Source: Qipengyuania vulgaris (GTDB lineage Bacteria; Pseudomonadota; Alphaproteobacteria; Sphingomonadales; Sphingomonadaceae). Taken from it: 64,000 nucleotides of DNA. The stretch is from positions 434,001 to 498,000 of the forward strand of contig CCSI01000001.1 in the NCBI GenBank assembly GCA_000756795.1. Reading direction: 5' to 3'. The notes under the pieces are model-generated. The model saw only the letters and a program-made list of their open reading frames with translations, did not search any database and was not told the DNA's origin. Shown here one piece after another: positions 1 through 8,053 of the stretch. The stretch's first letter is position 1, and every line of letters begins with the position of its first letter. Made by a program: the position numbers and the translations under genes.

Positions 1-1392
1 CTCAATATGGCTGCATCGCAGGCGACCGCCGACCGCATCATGGCGGAAAACAGCTGGCGCAATGTCGCTGACAAGCCGGTGTCCTCCATCCCGCAGGTCC
101 TCAGCAACCCTGCTTACACTTCGCTGGTCCGCGAGCGTGCGGTTGTCGAAGCGCAACTGGCTGAAGAGCGGGCAAGGCATCTCGATGGCCATCCAAATGT
201 GCAGGCCCTGCAGGCGCAGGCCGACCGCATCGACGCGCAAATCCAGGACGTTGGCCAGTCGATCAAGGATTCGGTTCGTTTGACGTATGAAGCCACCCGC
301 GACCGGGAAAACGAAATCCGTTCGCAGGTTGGCCTCGTGCGCAATTCCGCGCTCGACGAGCAGGATCGCGGTGTCCAGTACAACGTTCTGAAGCGTGTCG
401 CCGAGACCGATCGCGCGCTCTACAACACGCTGCTGACGCGTTTCAACGAGCTCAACGCGACCGCCGGCGCAACCTCGAACAATGTCTCGATGGTCGATAC
501 CGCGCAGGTTCCTCGCGAGCCGTCATCGCCCAATCTCATCATCAACATGGCTGTCGCCCTGCTTGGCGGGCTGTTCCTCGCCGCGGGCTTCGTGTTCCTG
601 CGCGAGCAGTTCGACGATGTCCTGCGCACGCCGGAAGATGTCGAGCGCAAGCTCGGCATCCCGCTCCTCGGCCTCATTCCGATGATTCAGGGCAACGCGC
701 CTGCCGAAGATCTGGAAGATCCCAAATCGCCGGTCAGCGAGGCCTATCAGTCGCTGGTCACCAACCTGCGGTACAGCACCGGGGAAGGTATCCCGCGCAC
801 GCTCACCGTCACTTCGGCGCAGGCAGGCGAGGGCAAGACCACCTCGGCGGGCAAGCTGGCTCTCGAGTTTGCCGAACTTGGCCGCAAGACGCTTCTCATC
901 GATGCCGACCTGCGTCGTCCGACGCTTCACCGCAAGCTCGACAATCGGCGCCAGGAAGGTTTCACGACCGTCCTCGCTGGCGAGAAGACGGTGGACGAGG
1001 TCGTAGTGCCCTCGGGCCACCCGAACCTCTCCTATATGACCGCGCTGCCCATGCCGCCTGACCCGGCCGCTCTGCTCGGCGGAACGCGTCTGGATGATCT
1101 TATCAGCGGCTTGCTGGCCAAATACGATTCGGTGGTCTTCGATGCTCCGCCGATGCTCGGCCTGTCCGACGCGCCGACGCTAGCTGCGCATACCGATGCA
1201 ATCCTTGTCGTGATCGACGCCCATTCGGGCCATCGCGGCGCGGTCAAGTCGGCCCTGCGCCGCCTTGAAATGGTCAACGCCAATGTCATCGGCGCTATCC
1301 TGACCAAATTCAATCCGCGCAATGTCAGCGGCGAATACAGCTATTACGGCTCGGATTATTACCAGTACGAACATACGGACGACGACCAGTGA
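1..1392 (+). CDS. Wzc-type polysaccharide chain-length determinant / tyrosine autokinase (5' partial)
   Basis: The reading frame is open to the left edge, so the start lies outside the window. The visible part has a periplasmic coiled-coil region, a membrane segment at about residues 180-198, then a BY-kinase domain with Walker A (AGEGKTT, about residue 275), Walker A' (LLIDADLRRP) and Walker B (VVFDAPP). It ends in a tyrosine-rich tail (YSYYGSDYYQYEH), the usual autophosphorylation cluster. Such kinases set polymer length and gate export in Wzx/Wzy-type polysaccharide systems. The stop overlaps the next start by 4 bases, so the two are probably translationally coupled. Family is clear; the particular polymer is not known. 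Confidence 0.93.
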   Translation, partial: LNMAASQATADRIMAENSWRNVADKPVSSIPQVLSNPAYTSLVRERAVVEAQLAEERARHLDGHPNVQALQAQADRIDAQIQDVGQSIKDSVRLTYEATRDRENEIRSQVGLVRNSALDEQDRGVQYNVLKRVAETDRALYNTLLTRFNELNATAGATSNNVSMVDTAQVPREPSSPNLIINMAVALLGGLFLAAGFVFLREQFDDVLRTPEDVERKLGIPLLGLIPMIQGNAPAEDLEDPKSPVSEAYQSLVTNLRYSTGEGIPRTLTVTSAQAGEGKTTSAGKLALEFAELGRKTLLIDADLRRPTLHRKLDNRRQEGFTTVLAGEKTVDEVVVPSGHPNLSYMTALPMPPDPAALLGGTRLDDLISGLLAKYDSVVFDAPPMLGLSDAPTLAAHTDAILVVIDAHSGHRGAVKSALRRLEMVNANVIGAILTKFNPRNVSGEYSYYGSDYYQYEHTDDDQ

Positions 1393-2552
1393 GCGAGCGG
1401 CCCGCCCGCATCGCCGGATGGGCCCTGCGTATCGCGGCATTCCTGGTCCTTGCCGGGATAATCGCGGTCTTTCAGGTCGACCGCGCGTCGCGTGACCGTA
1501 TCAGCCTGCTTGCCTGGGTTCCGCCGGGACTGGGAGGCTTTGCCGACGCAAATGTCGCCCGGCCGCTGGCGCTTGTTAAACCGGAGATGGCGGTCGAGCG
1601 GGCAACTGCCAGCCTGAAGCACCGTCCGATTGACGCAGGCAATCTTGCGGCCTTTGCCGTGGCGGCAGTCGAAGCCGATGACGAGGTGCGCGCAGGCCAA
1701 GCGCTGACGATGGCGGCGCAACGCGGTTGGCGTGACACTTATACGCAAATCATGGTCATCGGCAGTGCGCTGGCCTCGGAAAACTGGGAGGTTGCAGCCC
1801 AGCGCATCGATGCACTTGCGCGCCTGCGCCGTGAAAAGGAAGCAATCGACGGTTTCCTCGCACTGACATTGCGGGACGAACAAGGCCAGCGCGAGATTGC
1901 CGGGCGCATGTCGCAAAGCACACCTCTCGTCGAGGCGGTCACGCTCTTCCTGACCAGCTATCCCGATTTCGGCCCAGAGGTCGCGCAGACGGTAGCGTAT
2001 GCGCAGCAGGAGGGCGATCTGGAGTGCCGGAGACTGGCCCGCATCGCCCGATCGCTCTTGGCACAGAACATGGCCGAAGAAGTGCTCGGGTTCTGGCCGG
2101 AAAGCTGCAGCAGCACGTCGACCGCTTCTGCGTTTTCTTTTGCCGATACCGAGGCTGACCCGTTCGCGTGGCAATACCCCTCGCAGGCGGGCATATCCGT
2201 GCGTCAGGGTGCTGCTGATGACGCATTAACGGCGCGAAATCGCGATCCCTTGCGGCGGCGCTTCGCGGCGCGTTATCTCCTGCTATCGCCCGGTGACTAT
2301 GACCTCACGCTGACGCAATCGGAAAGCGCGAATTCGGCTATTTCGATGCCTGGCCAGCGCGGAGAGATCCAGGTCTTCGTGCGCTGCGTACAGGCGCGCG
2401 AAGGGGTTTCGGCCGTGTTGCTGAATGCGGAATACGAGAACAGGCTGACCTTCTCCGTGCCTCAGGATTGCAAAACGCAGCATATCGCCTTGACGCTGGG
2501 CAAGGGGCGTGTCGCGGACCTGCAAATTGCCATCACGGGCAAGGCCCGCTGA
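1389..2552 (+). CDS. Membrane-anchored hypothetical protein of the exopolysaccharide operon
   Basis: 387 residues with a GTG start inside the stop of the kinase gene (GTGA overlap). One hydrophobic segment near the N terminus (about residues 11-28) suggests a membrane-anchored protein facing the periplasm. The middle, about residues 60-200, is alanine- and leucine-rich and may be helical-repeat in nature, but no clear motif is visible. The gene lies between the autokinase and an O-antigen ligase-like gene, so a role in polymer assembly or export is inferred from position only. Confidence 0.75.
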   Translation: MSERPARIAGWALRIAAFLVLAGIIAVFQVDRASRDRISLLAWVPPGLGGFADANVARPLALVKPEMAVERATASLKHRPIDAGNLAAFAVAAVEADDEVRAGQALTMAAQRGWRDTYTQIMVIGSALASENWEVAAQRIDALARLRREKEAIDGFLALTLRDEQGQREIAGRMSQSTPLVEAVTLFLTSYPDFGPEVAQTVAYAQQEGDLECRRLARIARSLLAQNMAEEVLGFWPESCSSTSTASAFSFADTEADPFAWQYPSQAGISVRQGAADDALTARNRDPLRRRFAARYLLLSPGDYDLTLTQSESANSAISMPGQRGEIQVFVRCVQAREGVSAVLLNAEYENRLTFSVPQDCKTQHIALTLGKGRVADLQIAITGKAR

Positions 2553-2553
2553 A

Positions 2554-3837
2554 ATGCGTATCCCGACGTCTCTTCCGCTGGTGGCTGCGCTTGCGATGCC
2601 CCGCGTCGCGGTAAGCTATGCCGGGTATGTGGCCGCTCCAGCCTTGATGGTGAACTGGCTGTCCTCGCGCAGCTACGTCAAGGCGCTGTTCCTGCTCGCA
2701 TTCCTGATGGTTTCGGCCTTCACCAACTGGGCGCTGGGACTGCAGTTCTCTTTCACCACCTGGGCGCTGGAAATCGCCCTCATACTTCCGTTCATGGCAG
2801 CGGTTCTCGGCTTCACGCCGAACCGTTTTATCGATGGGCGCCGGTTCATCATCATGCTGAACGCGATTGTCTGCATCAGCAGCTTCATCAGCCTGCTGCA
2901 GATGGGTTTCCCGCTGAGGCTGCCTTACATCCATTACCTGCCCGACTTCTACAACGGCGGCTTTGGACGCGGCGGGGCCAAGATTGTCACCATCATCGGC
3001 TTCTTCGGCGTGGCCGAGGCGCTTTCGCGGAAGCGCGCGACGACATTTCGCGACAATTGGTCGCTGTTGGTCTCGCTGCTCAATTTCATCGTCCCGAATT
3101 TCATTCTGGGTATCGTGGCCGGCTTTGCGGGACTGGCGATTTTCGCAAGAAAGAATCGCGCCTTCCTGTTCGGCGCAGCGGCCCTTGCGATGATGCTGGT
3201 GCCTTACCTTCAATATCGCGCAGAGCAGCGAAACGACACCTTCGCGCAAGTCTATGGCGCCAACCCGAAGATCTATTCCTTCATCATCATAGCCAAGCTC
3301 TACGCTGCAGAGCCGCATACTTTCATGGTGGGGACCGGTGCGGGCCAGTTCTCGAGCCAGCCGGCTATCTGGACGAGCCCGGTGAGCCGGATCATCGGCG
3401 CGCACGAGCTGCCCAAACTGCCGGGAATGTTCTCGGCCGAAGTCCACCAGAAGTATCTTGCCCCGCTGATGCTGCGCTTCGGTGACCAGCGCTATGCTAT
3501 CGAATCTTCGGCCAACAAACCCTATAGCGGCATCACCCAGATGCTGGCCGAATTCGGCCTTCCGGTTACTCTTATCCTGCTCTTCAGCGCCTACCGCATA
3601 TTCTGGCGTGGTTCTGGCAGCGATTTTGGGCGGTCTGTCTTCCTCTTTATTATGGCGGTAAACCTGCTCGATCCGCAGATCGATTCCCCGTGGTTCGGCG
3701 CAATGCTGTTCGCTTCGCTCGAGGCGATCCGACGGGACGCAAAGATCCGGATGCTGGCGCGCGCAGAAGGCATGGAGCGGGAATCGGGACTTTACTTCAG
3801 GCCCCGCAAACAGGCTGCCCTTCAGCCTGCCGAATAA
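2554..3837 (+). CDS. O-antigen ligase / polymerase-like membrane protein
   Basis: A polytopic membrane protein of 427 residues with many hydrophobic segments and a long loop in the second half (about residues 255-330), as in the O-antigen ligase/Wzy polymerase family. The start is taken at 2554, one base after the stop of the preceding gene; an in-frame start at 2509 would overlap that gene and adds no recognisable sequence. The ligase/polymerase assignment rests on topology and operon context, since this family has little sequence conservation. It probably polymerises or transfers repeat units in the periplasm. Confidence 0.75.
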   Translation: MRIPTSLPLVAALAMPRVAVSYAGYVAAPALMVNWLSSRSYVKALFLLAFLMVSAFTNWALGLQFSFTTWALEIALILPFMAAVLGFTPNRFIDGRRFIIMLNAIVCISSFISLLQMGFPLRLPYIHYLPDFYNGGFGRGGAKIVTIIGFFGVAEALSRKRATTFRDNWSLLVSLLNFIVPNFILGIVAGFAGLAIFARKNRAFLFGAAALAMMLVPYLQYRAEQRNDTFAQVYGANPKIYSFIIIAKLYAAEPHTFMVGTGAGQFSSQPAIWTSPVSRIIGAHELPKLPGMFSAEVHQKYLAPLMLRFGDQRYAIESSANKPYSGITQMLAEFGLPVTLILLFSAYRIFWRGSGSDFGRSVFLFIMAVNLLDPQIDSPWFGAMLFASLEAIRRDAKIRMLARAEGMERESGLYFRPRKQAALQPAE

Positions 3838-3848
3838 GAGCTAGTTTC

Positions 3849-4769
3849 GTGAGCCGTTCACCTTTTCCCGATTTCTACATCGTCGGCGCGGCCAAGGCTG
3901 GCACGACCTCGCTTGTCGACATGCTCCGTTCGCATGAGCAAGCGTGGTTTCCGCACGAGAAAGAACCACATCACTTTTTTCTTAGGGCAGATAACCGGGA
4001 ATGGACCATGCGAGACGGCGGCAAGGTCAAACCGCTTGAGCAATTCCTGCCTTATGGCGGTGAGGATGAATACCTGCGTCTGTATCAGGGGGCGCCAGAG
4101 GATAGTCTGCGGGGCGATGCGAGCACTCAATATCTCGTTAATCCGACCAGTGCGGAGGCAATTCATGCGGAGCGGCCCGACGCAAGGATAATTGCGGTCC
4201 TGCGGCATCCGACCGACCGTGCCTACTCGGCTTACGTCCACGCGCGTGCCCGGGGCGAAGACGCCTGCGACCGGTTCGAACTCGCTATCTCCGAATGCGA
4301 GTCTGGCAATCGAAGCCTTGCATTTGCCACCAATTACCTCGCTGAGGGGGAATATGCGCGGCACCTTGAGGTTTATCGTCAGCTCTTCGGCGAGAACATG
4401 CTGGTCATCCTTTTCGACGACCTCATTGCCGAACCGCAGGCGGTCTTCGATCGCGTGACGTCCTTTCTGGAAATAGAACAGCGCGAGCTCCCGGTCGCGA
4501 CCGCGTCGCACAAGAATGCCAGTATCGAGCTTGGCAATCCCTTGGCACGAGCCTTTCGCATGACCGCCAAGCGCCTGCGCCGGTTTGCTCCTTCGCTTTT
4601 CGAATTGGCGGTATTCCGGCGCCCTTACGAATTGGTCCTCTCGAAATTGGGCCGCAAACCCGAGCAGATGTCCGGTGCGATGCGGGCACAGCTGGACAGT
4701 TTCTACGCGCCACACATCGACCAGTTAGGTGCATTGCTGGGCCGCAATCTTTCTGGGTGGCGGCGCTGA
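3849..4769 (+). CDS. Sulfotransferase family protein
   Basis: 306 residues with a GTG start. Near the N terminus is the PAPS 5'-phosphosulfate loop (FYIVGAAKAGTTSL), and about 100 residues later the 3'-phosphate binding motif (AVLRHPTDRAYSAYVH), both diagnostic of PAPS-dependent sulfotransferases. Within this operon it probably sulfates the exopolysaccharide or a carbohydrate intermediate, which is inference. The upstream in-frame extension to 3690 lies inside the preceding gene and is not used. Its stop overlaps the flippase start (TGATG). Confidence 0.88.
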   Translation: MSRSPFPDFYIVGAAKAGTTSLVDMLRSHEQAWFPHEKEPHHFFLRADNREWTMRDGGKVKPLEQFLPYGGEDEYLRLYQGAPEDSLRGDASTQYLVNPTSAEAIHAERPDARIIAVLRHPTDRAYSAYVHARARGEDACDRFELAISECESGNRSLAFATNYLAEGEYARHLEVYRQLFGENMLVILFDDLIAEPQAVFDRVTSFLEIEQRELPVATASHKNASIELGNPLARAFRMTAKRLRRFAPSLFELAVFRRPYELVLSKLGRKPEQMSGAMRAQLDSFYAPHIDQLGALLGRNLSGWRR

Positions 4770-6157
4770 TGTCGCGTGCAGCCGACAGGCGGGCCGTCAT
4801 CAAGGCGACACTCGCGGTCGTCGCAAGCAGGATATTGGGTTTCCCGCTGGCACTGGCTGTCAGCATGTGGCTCACGCGCGAATTGACGCGCGAGGAGTTC
4901 GCTTACTTCGGTATTCTTTCGAGCCTTTCCATGCTCTTCGCCTTGTTCGCGCAGGCAGGCTTCCAGACATCCGTCGTGCGGCTGCTGGGCGAAGCGGAAG
5001 CAGGCGACAGGAGCTTCAAGAAGCCTTCGATATTCTACGCTTCGATAATCGTAACGCTCGTGCTCTCGCTTGTCCTTGGCACCTTGTTCTACCTGTTTGG
5101 TCGCGGGCTCCTACCGGATATAGCCGGGCAGAGCGATTGGCTGTTCCTGCTCGCTGCAGGGCTGTTGGTGGCACGCTCGGTCAATACGGTGGCCGCACAG
5201 GCACTTCGCGGGATCGGCCGCGTCGGCGCTTCGGCGAATCTGAGCGGGCAGGGAGACCAGGGGGGCATGATCCGCTGCATCGCGATCCTCGCCGGTTTCG
5301 GGCTAGTGGTTGCCACAGGCCTGCTTACGCTCGAAGCGGCAATTATCGTCGCCATTGCAGCGTCAGTGCTCTGCGCAATCTGGGCCGCCGTCATCGTATT
5401 GCGTCATACGGGCAGCGAATTCGACGCAGCCGACGTGGCCCGCACGATCAACAATCGCAAGCGCGACAATTTCAACATGATGTTGAGCGAATCCCTCGTT
5501 TACTGGACGGGGGCCGCTGCAGCCTTGGTAATCGGCGGCATGCTGGTCGAGGCGGCTGCGATTGCGGGCATGGTGGCTGCGCTACAGCTCAGGAACATCC
5601 TCACCAGCCCGATGACCATGATTGCAGGCGCTGTGCCCAATATCCTGATCCGCCTTCACCGCGAAGGGGACAAGGAAGAGCTGGAGCGCGTGCTAAGGAC
5701 CACAGCAACGGTCGGTTTCGTTATTTGCCTTAGTGCCTGCCTTTTCCTGCTAGCACTGGGGCCAGCGGGTCTTCGGCTTATCTTCGGACCGGACTATGGC
5801 GATGCCTACTACCATCTCGTGATTATCAGCGCAGGGGTGGTGTTCTTCGTCTATTGCGGTCTTTCGGGCCAGACCTTGCTCTTGCTCGGAGATACACGGG
5901 TGCAGCGACGGGTGATGCTGATCGTGACCGCCATCACGATACCGGCATATATCATCCTGGCGATATATTTCGGCGCATATGGGGTCTCGATGGGGCTCTT
6001 CATCTCGATGGTTCTGCAGAAGGGGCTGATGATCAGGGCGGTGCGGCAGAACCTCGATATCAGCACAAATGCCTATCTCGATCCGCGCGAATATGCGCGC
6101 GCCTTCCGCATGCTGAAGCGGATTATCGCCAATCGCGGTAAGCAAGGGCAGAGCTAG
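4769..6157 (+). CDS. Polysaccharide flippase (Wzx/MOP superfamily)
   Basis: About 462 residues with 12 or more hydrophobic segments and the N-terminal pattern of oligosaccharide flippases (first helix, then the RELTREEFAYFGILSS loop). It should move lipid-linked repeat units across the inner membrane. ATG at 4769 overlaps the sulfotransferase stop and is preferred to GTG at 4757. It is the last gene of the operon; the bidirectional terminator at 6189-6214 follows. A second flippase lies at 59688, so the window serves at least two polymers. Confidence 0.88.
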   Translation: MSRAADRRAVIKATLAVVASRILGFPLALAVSMWLTRELTREEFAYFGILSSLSMLFALFAQAGFQTSVVRLLGEAEAGDRSFKKPSIFYASIIVTLVLSLVLGTLFYLFGRGLLPDIAGQSDWLFLLAAGLLVARSVNTVAAQALRGIGRVGASANLSGQGDQGGMIRCIAILAGFGLVVATGLLTLEAAIIVAIAASVLCAIWAAVIVLRHTGSEFDAADVARTINNRKRDNFNMMLSESLVYWTGAAAALVIGGMLVEAAAIAGMVAALQLRNILTSPMTMIAGAVPNILIRLHREGDKEELERVLRTTATVGFVICLSACLFLLALGPAGLRLIFGPDYGDAYYHLVIISAGVVFFVYCGLSGQTLLLLGDTRVQRRVMLIVTAITIPAYIILAIYFGAYGVSMGLFISMVLQKGLMIRAVRQNLDISTNAYLDPREYARAFRMLKRIIANRGKQGQS

Positions 6158-6188
6158 GCCCCCAACTCCCGAATAGACCAGGCAACAA

Positions 6189-6214
6189 AAAACCCGCCTC
6201 GACGGGCGGGTTTT
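6189..6214. terminator. Bidirectional rho-independent terminator
   Basis: Ten-base-pair stem AAAACCCGCC / GGCGGGTTTT with a 6-base loop. A-run on one side and T-run on the other let it end the polysaccharide operon on the plus strand and the tRNA-Val transcript on the minus strand. Confidence 0.88.
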
Positions 6215-6221
6215 CGTTCGA

Positions 6222-6296
6222 TGGTGGGCGTACCAAGGTTCGAACTTGGGACCCCTACGATGTCAACATAGTGCTCTACCACTGAGCTATACGCCC
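6222..6296 (-). tRNA. tRNA-Val (GAC)
   Basis: The minus strand gives a complete 75-base cloverleaf with encoded CCA. Acceptor stem GGGCGTA/TACGCCC, D-arm AGCTCAGTGGTAGAGC, anticodon loop TTGACAT (anticodon GAC) on a 5-bp stem with one G-U pair, and a T-arm with TTCGAAC. It ends just before the bidirectional terminator. Confidence 0.97.
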
Positions 6297-6386
6297 ACGC
6301 TATCGAACAGGCCGTTTTGTGCGGCAGGCGCGCCCTTTAGCGAGGCCTGTGAAAGCGCGCAAGGGGGCAATCGCACCCAATTTCAA

Positions 6387-6776
6387 TTAAAGTTGCGCGC
6401 TGAGCTTTTCTTCCAGCACCCGCTCCACTTCCATCACGAGATCGCGCAGGTGGAACGGCTTGGAAAGGACCTTGGCATGCGGCTGCTCGCGGCTGGCCTT
6501 CAGGGTGACAGCCGCAAAGCCGGTGATGAACATCACCTTGGTCGAGGGGCTGATTTCGTTGCAGCGCTGGGCCAGTTCGATCCCGTCCATCTCGGGCATG
6601 ACGATATCCGACAGCAAGAGGTCGTAATTGCCGCTTTCGAGCAGGGGGATGGCTTCGGTGCCGCGGTCCACCGCGTCGACCGCATATCCGGCCTGCCCTA
6701 GCGCACGCTCGAGATAGGTACGCATGGCCTCGTCGTCTTCGGCCAACAGGATTCGTTTCTGGTGCAGCTCACTCAT
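6387..6776 (-). CDS. cpdR: CpdR-type single-domain response regulator
   Basis: 129 residues, one receiver domain and no output domain. Acidic pair D14/D15, phospho-acceptor D57 (LLLSDIVMP), T/S switch in FITGFAAVTL and K in VLSKPFHLRDLV. The last two motifs are characteristic of CpdR, which in Caulobacter is phosphorylated by the CckA-ChpT relay and, when unphosphorylated, recruits ClpXP substrates at the cell pole. The start at 6776 is chosen because GGAG sits 6 bases upstream, inside the longer in-frame extension. It is divergent from the formylglutamate amidohydrolase gene, a neighbourhood common in alphaproteobacteria. Confidence 0.92.
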   Translation of the reverse strand: MSELHQKRILLAEDDEAMRTYLERALGQAGYAVDAVDRGTEAIPLLESGNYDLLLSDIVMPEMDGIELAQRCNEISPSTKVMFITGFAAVTLKASREQPHAKVLSKPFHLRDLVMEVERVLEEKLSAQL

Positions 6777-6829
6777 GGGCATCTCCATAGAGGAAATCGC
6801 TTAACAAATCTTGCGGTTCCTGCAGCTTT

Positions 6830-6844
6830 GTCTCTAATTGAGAC
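6830..6844. promoter_or_regulatory. Palindrome between cpdR and the amidohydrolase gene
   Basis: GTCTC-TAATT-GAGAC, a perfect 5+5 inverted repeat in the 112-base divergent promoter region. It looks like a regulator operator; the protein that binds it is not known. Confidence 0.35.
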
Positions 6845-6888
6845 CGCCTTTCTTTGACTTGTCCAGTGCATGGAACCAGATTGGAGCA

Positions 6889-7824
6889 ATGAGCCGCCCC
6901 GAAAACGGACCTTCCGGCGATGATTCGCAAGCCTTCGAGCAGAGGCAGGGCGCGGCCTTCGACATCGTGAGCGCAAGCAATCCCGGCCTTCCGGTCCTGC
7001 TTGCAGCGCCACATGGCGGGCGAGACTACCCCGATGATGTCCTGGCCAATATGCGCGACCCGTCGCTGCGCTTGCGGCTCGAAGATCGCCACGTCGACAC
7101 GCTCGCCGCCGAGGTCGCGCGCCTGAGCGGCGCCACGCTCATCCGGGCCAATGTGCCGAGGGCGATTATCGACCTCAACCGTGCGCCCGACGATGTCGAT
7201 TGGGGTATGGTTTCGGGCCAGCGACCAGAGCGGACCCGCCACTCTCTGGCCAACCGCCGGGCGAGGAGCGGGTTGGGGCTGGTGCCGCGCCGACTGACCG
7301 GCACCGGTGAATTGTGGAAACGCCCACTGCCGCGCACAGAGCTCGACCGCCGTATCGAGACTGTCCATCGCCCCTACCACCAGTCGCTCGGCAGCGCGCT
7401 GGAGGCCCTGCGCGATGAATGGGGTGCCGCTTTGCTGGTGGACCTCCACTCAATGCCACCCTTGCGCAAGCGGCATCCGGGTCAGGTCACGCCCGAATTC
7501 GTCATCGGCGACCGTTTCGGCGCGAGCTGCGACGGAAGGTTGGTCGCGACTGCGCTCAATCATCTTGGCGAGCAGTTCCGCCCGGTAGCGCACAACCGGC
7601 CCTATTCGGGTGGCTATGTGCTGGATCGGCATGGCGCGCCCCGGCGCGACGTCCACGCCATGCAGGTCGAAGTGTGCCGTACGAGCTATCTCGACAGCCG
7701 GTTGGAAGAACCATGTGCCCGCCTGCCCGCCGTGGCGCGGCTTCTTGCCGATATGGTCAGGCGGCTTGCCGACGAAGTCGCCGAGCTGGGCCGGCGCGAC
7801 GAACTGCCCCAAGCCGCCGAATAG
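6889..7824 (+). CDS. N-formylglutamate amidohydrolase family protein
   Basis: About 311 residues from ATG 6889 (GGAG just upstream); an in-frame TTG at 6838 is the alternative. Conserved features of the family are visible: LLAAPHGGRDYP, the DRHVD motif, RAIIDLNRAPDD and LLVDLHSMPP. These zinc enzymes hydrolyse N-formylglutamate to formate and glutamate in histidine degradation or remove similar N-acyl groups. No hut gene is nearby, so histidine catabolism is not supported by context; the conserved pairing with cpdR is the main neighbourhood feature. Confidence 0.9.
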   Translation: MSRPENGPSGDDSQAFEQRQGAAFDIVSASNPGLPVLLAAPHGGRDYPDDVLANMRDPSLRLRLEDRHVDTLAAEVARLSGATLIRANVPRAIIDLNRAPDDVDWGMVSGQRPERTRHSLANRRARSGLGLVPRRLTGTGELWKRPLPRTELDRRIETVHRPYHQSLGSALEALRDEWGAALLVDLHSMPPLRKRHPGQVTPEFVIGDRFGASCDGRLVATALNHLGEQFRPVAHNRPYSGGYVLDRHGAPRRDVHAMQVEVCRTSYLDSRLEEPCARLPAVARLLADMVRRLADEVAELGRRDELPQAAE

Positions 7825-7828
7825 GCTC

Positions 7829-7930
7829 AAAAAAACCACCCCGTGCAAAATGCACGAGGTGGCCAAGGTTCAGGGAGGAGATGCACCTATGTGCATCATG
7901 TCGGCAGGCCATGAGGGGAGCGCCGCCGAC
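7829..7930 (-). ncRNA. Candidate trans-acting small RNA with anti-Shine-Dalgarno motif
   Basis: On the minus strand this about 100-base segment folds as three stem-loops. SL1 at 7900-7930 is closed by GTCGGC/GCCGAC. SL2 at 7880-7897 is GATGCAC-ATAG-GTGCATC. The terminator at 7836-7862 is a CCACC..GTGCA/TGCAC..GGTGG stem followed by seven T. Between SL2 and the terminator is an unpaired CTCCTCCC (plus-strand 7873-7880), complementary to Shine-Dalgarno sequences. An RpoH-type promoter ends 6 bases before SL1. This is the plan of the CCUCCUCCC-motif stress RNAs (CcsR/'cuckoo') of alphaproteobacteria; identity is inferred from layout, not homology. Confidence 0.65.
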
Positions 7931-7936
7931 ACATGG

Positions 7937-7966
7937 TAAATGGGTATTTCGCTTAAGCCTTTCAAG
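7937..7966 (-). promoter_or_regulatory. RpoH-type (heat-shock sigma) promoter of the candidate sRNA
   Basis: On the minus strand CTTGAAA (7960-7966), 15-base spacer, CCCATTTA (7937-7944). This fits the sigma-32 consensus CTTGAAA-N11-16-CCCATNT. The predicted start falls at about 7930, exactly at the 5' base of the first stem of the candidate RNA. Confidence 0.6.
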
Positions 7967-7972
7967 CATACG

Positions 7973-7992
7973 AAAAGAGGCCAAACCGGCCT
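7973..7992 (-). terminator. Rho-independent terminator after the SapC gene
   Basis: Minus-strand stem AGGCC/GGCCT with a 5-base loop followed by CTTTTC, about 60 bases beyond the SapC stop. It separates SapC transcription from the candidate small RNA. Confidence 0.65.
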
Positions 7993-8053
7993 GTTCAGCG
8001 CGGTTTCGCCTCAATTCGTCGATAGAATGTCCCCCGGATGGGGGCGCGTCACA

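Noticed and set aside
7863-8053. Possible small protein gene in the spacer between the amidohydrolase and SapC genes
   Set aside because: Short frames here have no good start; hairpins, promoter and anti-Shine-Dalgarno motif explain the region better as an RNA gene.
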